In this document: piece after piece, positions 7,202-10,722 of the stretch
How the letters are laid out: each line of letters begins with the position of its first letter
Position numbering within the stretch: position 1 is the first letter of the stretch
Assembly (NCBI GenBank): GCA_934636465.1
Contig: CAKUAR010000037.1
Span: 1-10,722 of the forward strand
Direction of reading: 5' to 3'
DNA length: 10,722 nucleotides
DNA from: an uncultured Muribaculaceae bacterium
GTDB lineage: Bacteria; Bacteroidota; Bacteroidia; Bacteroidales; Muribaculaceae
Position numbers and translations under genes: made by a program
Notes under the pieces: generated by a model
Told to the model about the DNA's origin: nothing
Databases searched by the model: none
Seen by the model: the letters and a program-made list of their open reading frames with translations, nothing else

Positions 7202-7243
7202 CAAAGATAGTAAAATAATGGGAGTGCGGCAACGTTTTTTTTT
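7202..7243 (-). promoter_or_regulatory. Promoter of the aminotransferase gene
   Basis: On the - strand: TATCTTTG at 7209-7202 matches the -7 consensus TAnnTTTG exactly. GTTG at 7233-7230 supplies the -33 TTG at a 20-bp spacing. A run of nine A residues (7243-7235) lies just upstream, like an UP element. Predicted start is near 7198. It lies right after the stop of the SPOR lipoprotein gene. Confidence 0.65.
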
Positions 7244-7258
7244 GCGCTGCGTGCGGCA

Positions 7259-7753
7259 TCAGATGATTTCAAACACCCACGGCTCCGGAACCATGATTTT
7301 GATTTTCATGTAGCCGTGAATGTTCTTGATAAATGCCGCCGCCACGTCGAGTTTCTCAAAGCCTTTCACCACTACGAGGTAGGTGTCGGGGGCGGAACGC
7401 TGCAGCACATACGACTCAAAGCCCTCCTCGCTTTTCAGACGGTCGCGATAGGCGCGTGCATTGATTACCTGCTTGAATTCTGCCACTACCACGCTGTAGC
7501 GTTTGGCAACATCGCGCTTGCCATCGACCACGCGCGCATAGTCGCGGATTAGGCGCAGGCTGTCGCCATAGACGGCAACGTTGTGGCGGCGCTTCTCGGC
7601 CTCGATTTTAGCCAGTGTCTCGGTGCCTATGGATTCTTGTTTTTTTTGAATGGCCTTGTTGTAGGCCTGACGGTAGTTCTGCTCATTGGAGTGGCACGAA
7701 GTGGCCACTGCGAGCAACAGGAGAGAAAAAATCAAAAAAATGAGGTGTTTCAT
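7259..7753 (-). CDS. Small SPOR-domain lipoprotein
   Basis: A 164-residue predicted lipoprotein. Residues 1-19 are a hydrophobic signal peptide ending in the lipobox AVATSC, so Cys20 should be lipidated. Residues about 25-80 are charged and probably helical (a linker or coiled coil). The C-terminal part, about 86-157, has the pattern of a SPOR domain: YSVVVAEF at the first strand, then RAYRDRL in a helix, then TYLVVVKGF and a second helix. SPOR domains bind denuded glycan strands of peptidoglycan, often at division sites. The spacing to the upstream phosphodiesterase gene is only 21 bases, so it is likely co-transcribed with it and the PorE-like gene. The SPOR assignment rests on pattern only and is moderate; the lipoprotein call is firmer. 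Confidence 0.75.
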   Translation of the reverse strand: MKHLIFLIFSLLLLAVATSCHSNEQNYRQAYNKAIQKKQESIGTETLAKIEAEKRRHNVAVYGDSLRLIRDYARVVDGKRDVAKRYSVVVAEFKQVINARAYRDRLKSEEGFESYVLQRSAPDTYLVVVKGFEKLDVAAAFIKNIHGYMKIKIMVPEPWVFEII

Positions 7754-7774
7754 AAATGTTCAAATCATTTTATT

Positions 7775-8302
7775 TTAGTCGAGCACCTGACCTTGCGGGT
7801 GCTGTTTGTCGTCGGCCAGTTCTATTATTTGGCAGCTTGTAACGGAGCCGTTGTCGAGCGTGAGAGTCACAAGAGTGCGCACCTTTTGCCAGCCCTGTCG
7901 GCCGGCAGCTCCGGGATTGACCACAAGCACCTGCCGCGCCCTGTCGGGTATTACCTTGAGAATGTGGCTGTGTCCGCACACCATGAGCTTTGGTTTCGAC
8001 AGGCTAAGCCGTGACGCTATGCCTGGTGCATAGCGGCCGGGATAGCCGCCAATGTGGGTGAGCAGAACTTTCACGCCCTCGGTTTCGAAAATTTCCATTG
8101 GCTTGAGCGTGATGCGCAAGTTGCCACCGTCGGCGTTGCCATAGACGGCTCTGACCACAGGGACTATGGTCTTGAGGCGGTCGAGCACTTTCTCGTTGCC
8201 TATGTCGCCGGCATGCCATATCTCGTCGCAGTCGGCAAAATACTTGGCATAACGGTCGTCCCAATATGAATGTGTGTCTGAAATTAAACCTATTTTTTTC
8301 AT
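7775..8302 (-). CDS. YfcE/MJ0936-type metallophosphodiesterase
   Basis: A 175-residue small calcineurin-like phosphodiesterase without export signal. The metal-binding motifs are all present: SDTHS (Asp9, His11), HAGD (Asp33), GNAD (Asn56, in place of the usual GNCD or GNHE), LTHIGGYPG (His83) and CGHSH (His111, His113). Size and spacing match the YfcE/MJ0936 group, whose members hydrolyse model phosphodiesters but whose natural substrates are mostly unknown. The frame is open to 8347, but ATG 8302 gives MKKIGLISDTH, the normal family N-terminus, and follows an A-rich stretch usual before Bacteroidetes starts. It lies 41 bases after the PorE-like gene and 21 bases before the SPOR lipoprotein gene. 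It is unrelated in sequence to the longer metallophosphoesterase at 2013-2807 except for the shared motifs. Confidence 0.9.
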   Translation of the reverse strand: MKKIGLISDTHSYWDDRYAKYFADCDEIWHAGDIGNEKVLDRLKTIVPVVRAVYGNADGGNLRITLKPMEIFETEGVKVLLTHIGGYPGRYAPGIASRLSLSKPKLMVCGHSHILKVIPDRARQVLVVNPGAAGRQGWQKVRTLVTLTLDNGSVTSCQIIELADDKQHPQGQVLD

Positions 8303-8343
8303 TTTTCTTTGCGTGCGGAAAAACTGTTGCGGCCGCAGCGGTG

Positions 8344-10326
8344 TCAAAACATCTTGTAGGTGGTGGTTAGCACCTGAAACTCTGTGCGGCGGTTGATTTG
8401 GTCGGCTGCCTCCTTGTTGGCGTCCGACAGCTTGCTGATAAACTCCTCGGTGAGCGTGTCGCCCTCCTTGAATTGTGGGTATAATCGGGCTATGCGTTTG
8501 GTCACCGTCTTTGGCTTGGTTTTGCCATAGCCGTGAGGTTTGAGCCTGTCGCGGCTCACACCATGCGCCACAAGGTAGTCAACCACCGACTTTGCTCGGC
8601 GGTCCGACAGCTTGTTGTTGTATTCGTTGCTGCCTATGCGGTCGGTGTGCGACGCCATTTCAATGGTGATGTTGGGGTTGTCTTTGAGCACCTGCACCAT
8701 TTCGTCGAGCGCTTTCTTTGACTCCTCTCGCAGCGATGCCTTGTCGAAGTCGTAGAAAATGTTCTCTATGACTTGCGGTTTGGTTATGGCGGCAAGCACG
8801 AAGTCAACGCCATATTCAGCATCGGTCTCGGTGGTGTCGCTGGTGAACTGTTGTTTGTTGTTGAGGTAGCCCTCGGCGCCAGCAAGCATCACATAGCTTA
8901 TGCCGCGCTTGAGGTCGAAACGAAATGTGCCGTCGGGTTTTGCCACGGCTTTTTGGTTGCTGCCGTCATTGCCCACAATGCGTATTATGGCGTTTGGCAC
9001 AGGCTCTTCGTCCTTGTCAATCACAGAGCCCGAAATCCAAATTTGCAGGTCGGGTTTCACGAAGCTGTATATGTGGTCGAATCCGCGTGCGTCGCGTCGG
9101 TTAGAACTGAAGAAGCCTGACTCGCCTTTGCCGAAAGTGATGCCGAAATCATCGTCGGCAGAATTGATGGGATAGCCCATGTTTTCTATGTTCCACTTGC
9201 CCGACGGCTGCAAAGTGGCCTTGAACAGGTCGAGCCCGCCGAGTCCGGCATGGCCGTCGCTGGCGAAATATAGCACGCTGTCGGTGCGGCTGTAAGGGAA
9301 ACGCTCGTCGCCGGGAGTGTTGATTTGGTCACCGAGGTTTTCGAGAGTGCCGCGGCTGTCCTTGATGTTGATGCGCCACAAGTCTTTGCCGCCTTGTCCG
9401 CCTGGCATATCCGACGAGAAATAAAGATATTTGCCGTCGGCCGACACTGCCGGGTCGCCAAAAGCCGATAGCGTGTCGCCAGTAATTTCAAGTTTCACCG
9501 GTGCGCTCCATTTGGCCTCGCTTCGCTGCGAAGTGTAAATTTCTACCGAAGTGCCGGAGTTGGGTTTGCGAATGGCACGTGCCAGATACATTGTGGAGCC
9601 GTCGGGAGAAAACGAAGTGATGCCCTCGTCAAACTCGGTGTTGAGCTCACCCTCCACTGGTTGTGGCCGCTGCCAGTTGCCTTTCTCGTCTTTTTTAGAG
9701 AAAAACACATCGCAGTTTTTAGTACCGGTGATTTCGCTTTTGGCTGTGCCGTTTGACTTCTCCGACGATGAGGTGAAATATAGCTGGTCGGCAGTGGCGT
9801 CGAGAAACATTGGGCAGAAATCAGCTCTTGTGGAGTTGAACAAAGTGGCGCTTTTTACCTCGTAGCGAGAGCCTTGCTCTTTGGTTTTTGGAGCTATGCG
9901 GCAACCGCGTATGCCAACTTTGGCTTGGAAATTGTCGGGCACTTTTTCAAGAAACGCCTCGTAGCTTTTTATGGCTGCGGAGTATTGACCCTCATGCTGC
10001 TGCGCTTGTGCCAGATAGAGCAGCGCCATGCTGTCGGGGTACTCATAGCGTATTGCATTTTGAAACGCAGCGCTGGTGCGTGACGCCTGGTTGAGCTTGC
10101 GGTAGCAGAGTCCGAGCTGATAGGCTATCTCGCCGCGCACTGGGCGTTCTTCCTTGCGGCTCATCTTGTTGTACCACTTGCGGTAGATTTTGGCGGCATC
10201 GAAATATTCGCCACGCTCAAAGGCGGCATCGGCATCGGTGAGCTTGGGGCCTTTGCACGATGTGACGGTTGCTGACGCAATCACGCCGGCGGCTATGGCT
10301 ATTATCAAATAAAGAAATTTCTTCAT
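8344..10326 (-). CDS. PorE-like OmpA-family lipoprotein (TPR, beta-propeller, CRD, OmpA_C)
   Basis: A 660-residue envelope protein. Residues 1-23 are a signal peptide ending in VTSC; Cys24 should be lipidated. Tetratricopeptide-like helices cover about 28-137. A PD40/WD40-like beta-propeller covers about 165-420, with repeated units such as SPDGSTMYLAR, SADGKYLYFSS and DLFKA. A carboxypeptidase-regulatory-like beta domain lies at about 428-512. An OmpA_C domain (520-655) starts at FYDFDKASL and retains the peptidoglycan-binding pair Asp562 (SHTDRIG) and Arg577 (DRRAKS), and ends with NRRTEF. This order and length match PorE of Porphyromonas gingivalis, which anchors the type IX secretion apparatus to peptidoglycan, but many Bacteroidetes have paralogues of this layout and no other T9SS gene is in view. 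It is the first gene of a probable three-gene operon. Confidence 0.88.
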   Translation of the reverse strand: MKKFLYLIIAIAAGVIASATVTSCKGPKLTDADAAFERGEYFDAAKIYRKWYNKMSRKEERPVRGEIAYQLGLCYRKLNQASRTSAAFQNAIRYEYPDSMALLYLAQAQQHEGQYSAAIKSYEAFLEKVPDNFQAKVGIRGCRIAPKTKEQGSRYEVKSATLFNSTRADFCPMFLDATADQLYFTSSSEKSNGTAKSEITGTKNCDVFFSKKDEKGNWQRPQPVEGELNTEFDEGITSFSPDGSTMYLARAIRKPNSGTSVEIYTSQRSEAKWSAPVKLEITGDTLSAFGDPAVSADGKYLYFSSDMPGGQGGKDLWRINIKDSRGTLENLGDQINTPGDERFPYSRTDSVLYFASDGHAGLGGLDLFKATLQPSGKWNIENMGYPINSADDDFGITFGKGESGFFSSNRRDARGFDHIYSFVKPDLQIWISGSVIDKDEEPVPNAIIRIVGNDGSNQKAVAKPDGTFRFDLKRGISYVMLAGAEGYLNNKQQFTSDTTETDAEYGVDFVLAAITKPQVIENIFYDFDKASLREESKKALDEMVQVLKDNPNITIEMASHTDRIGSNEYNNKLSDRRAKSVVDYLVAHGVSRDRLKPHGYGKTKPKTVTKRIARLYPQFKEGDTLTEEFISKLSDANKEAADQINRRTEFQVLTTTYKMF

Positions 10327-10385
10327 CAGGGTTGCTGTTATAAGTCGTGGAGAGGCGCAGCGCCAATCATGGCTTGCGCTTAAAT

Positions 10386-10414
10386 AATAAAACGAGCGTC
10401 AAGCTCCGTTTATT
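10386..10414 (-). promoter_or_regulatory. Terminator-like hairpin in the PorE-like leader
   Basis: The arms 10386-10397 and 10403-10414 pair around the five-base loop 10398-10402 with two single-base bulges. On the - strand the stem ends in CGTTTTATTATTT, so it resembles an intrinsic terminator. It lies 60 bases upstream of the PorE-like start, between the gene and its candidate -7 box. It could be an attenuator, or the terminator of an older upstream - strand gene. Confidence 0.4.
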
Positions 10415-10436
10415 GTGATAGTTTGACCATATATTG

Positions 10437-10444
10437 CAAAACTA
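10437..10444 (-). promoter_or_regulatory. Possible -7 box of the PorE-like operon
   Basis: On the - strand this is TAGTTTTG, matching TAnnTTTG, and would give a leader of roughly 105 bases. No TTTG lies at the standard 17-23 bp distance (the nearest, 10479-10476, is about 31 bp away), so the call is tentative. Confidence 0.35.
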
Positions 10445-10530
10445 CAATTTTTGCATTGATTATTAAGAAGAGTTGCAAAAGTTTTTATTGCTGTTCGATA
10501 AAACTATTTTGAATCAGTAAAAAAAATTAG

Positions 10531-10629
10531 GGCTGTCACCTATTGCAGGAGTCAGCTCATTATGGTTACTTTGCTTTTGCACCAAAACATAGTTAACCAT
10601 GGGCAAAGTAGTCATTTTAGCGGACAGCC
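10531..10629 (+). promoter_or_regulatory. Fold-back structure around the transposase start
   Basis: The inner stem pairs 10562-10574 with 10603-10615: 13 consecutive pairs, two of them G-U, enclosing a 28-base loop. The outer stem pairs GGCTGTC 10531-10537 with GACAGCC 10623-10629. The start codon ATG 10562 sits in the inner stem, and the AGGAG at 10547-10551 lies in the internal loop between both stems. A competing 7-bp pairing, 10562-10568 with 10594-10600, crosses the inner stem. In RNA this would hide the start codon. IS10 and IS50 use comparable structures to block transposase translation from outside transcripts; applying that here is inference. Confidence 0.55.
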
Positions 10630-10722
10630 GCTATATTGTCAAGTGATAAAATTGCTTGACAAGTCAAAAGTTCTTCATGTCAGCCGGGAAAAAGGCTCGG
10701 AACGTTATGTCAAACGCTTCAA
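10562..10722 (+). CDS. Transposase N-terminus, IS4-like with DUF4372-type start (partial)
   Basis: An open frame of 53 complete codons that runs off the right edge. From residue 19 it reads HFSGQPLYCQVIKLLDK and then SREKGSERYVKRF, the pattern of the DUF4372 N-terminal domain that precedes the DDE catalytic domain in many Bacteroidales IS4-like transposases; the catalytic residues are outside the window. ATG 10562 has AGGAG ten bases upstream. However, the first 13 residues (MVTLLLHQNIVNH) do not look like the family. A second ATG at 10599 begins MGK in another frame; adding one A to the AAA at 10605-10607 would give MGKSSHFSGQP, a natural-looking family start. So the copy either starts at 10562 or has lost one base and is frameshifted just after its start codon. 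Recognition is by memory of the family. Confidence 0.7.
   Translation, partial: MVTLLLHQNIVNHGQSSHFSGQPLYCQVIKLLDKSKVLHVSREKGSERYVKRF

Larger units (their letters stand above)
10327..10530. other. Gene-free spacer upstream of the PorE-like gene
   Basis: About 200 AT-rich bases between the PorE-like start codon and the candidate left end of the insertion sequence. It contains a leader hairpin (10386-10414), a GC-rich mini-palindrome GGCGCAGCGCC at 10354-10364, a possible -7 box at 10437-10444 and an imperfect inverted repeat 10433-10441 with 10449-10457. I find no open frame worth calling and no RNA gene. Confidence 0.7.
10531..10722 (+). mobile_element. Left part of an IS4-like insertion sequence, cut by the window edge
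   Basis: The last stretch contains the beginning of an IS4-like transposase gene. The candidate left end is GGCTGTCACC at 10531, just after an A-rich flank; this guess comes from GGCTGTC recurring inverted at 10623-10629 and from its distance to the start codon. The right end, the partner terminal repeat and the target duplication are outside the window, so the exact boundary is unproven. The element lies about 200 bases upstream of the PorE-like gene and points away from it. Confidence 0.6.

Noticed and set aside
7235..7243. T9 run as the tail of a + strand terminator
   Set aside because: No stable stem precedes it on the + strand; its place just upstream of the - strand -33 box fits an A-tract promoter element better.
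7125..7259. N-terminal extension of the aminotransferase frame to 7259
   Set aside because: The extra 45 residues do not belong to the family, and the segment contains the promoter and the leader hairpin.
10599..10646. A 15-codon peptide MGKVVILADSRYIVK, at first sight a response-regulator start
   Set aside because: It stops at once at TGA, and the overlapping frame from 10562 reads clearly as a transposase N-terminus.

Overview
The window looks like chromosomal DNA of a gut-type Bacteroidales bacterium (Bacteroidetes). Four observations point there: several copies of the Bacteroidetes -7 promoter box TAnnTTTG in AT-rich spacers, weak or absent Shine-Dalgarno sequences before most genes, lipoprotein-rich cell-envelope genes including a PorE-like OmpA protein, and a large secreted GH78 rhamnosidase. 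Genus cannot be fixed from the sequence; Muribaculaceae or Prevotellaceae would fit.

Left part (1-2807, + strand): an AT-rich control region, a tRNA-Ser(GGA) with its own -7 box and a strong terminator, then a compact three-gene run. It encodes an acyl-ACP/acyl-CoA thioesterase of the double-hotdog type, a D-2-hydroxyacid dehydrogenase (hydroxypyruvate/glycerate dehydrogenase-like), and a calcineurin-like metallophosphoesterase. A perfect 15-bp hairpin at 2847-2882 separates this run from the convergent genes on the right.

Middle and right part (10326 down to 2914, - strand, in transcription order): a PorE-like lipoprotein (TPR, beta-propeller, CRD, OmpA_C), a YfcE-like phosphodiesterase, a small SPOR-domain lipoprotein, a class I aminotransferase with its own promoter and 5' hairpin, then a terminator-like hairpin, and finally the secreted GH78 alpha-L-rhamnosidase. 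The first three are closely spaced and probably one envelope operon: the two lipoproteins both carry predicted peptidoglycan-binding domains. The aminotransferase and rhamnosidase are metabolic genes; the rhamnosidase has no SusC/SusD partners in the window.

Right edge (about 10531-10722): the left end of an insertion sequence whose transposase N-terminus (DUF4372-type, IS4-like) reads off the window. Its start region folds back on itself: a 13-bp stem (two G-U pairs) contains the likely start codon, and an outer 7-bp stem pairs the candidate IS end with the early coding sequence. This is the most unusual structure seen here. No CRISPR array, phage, toxin-antitoxin or recognisable new defence system was found; most of the window is ordinary core or envelope gene content.
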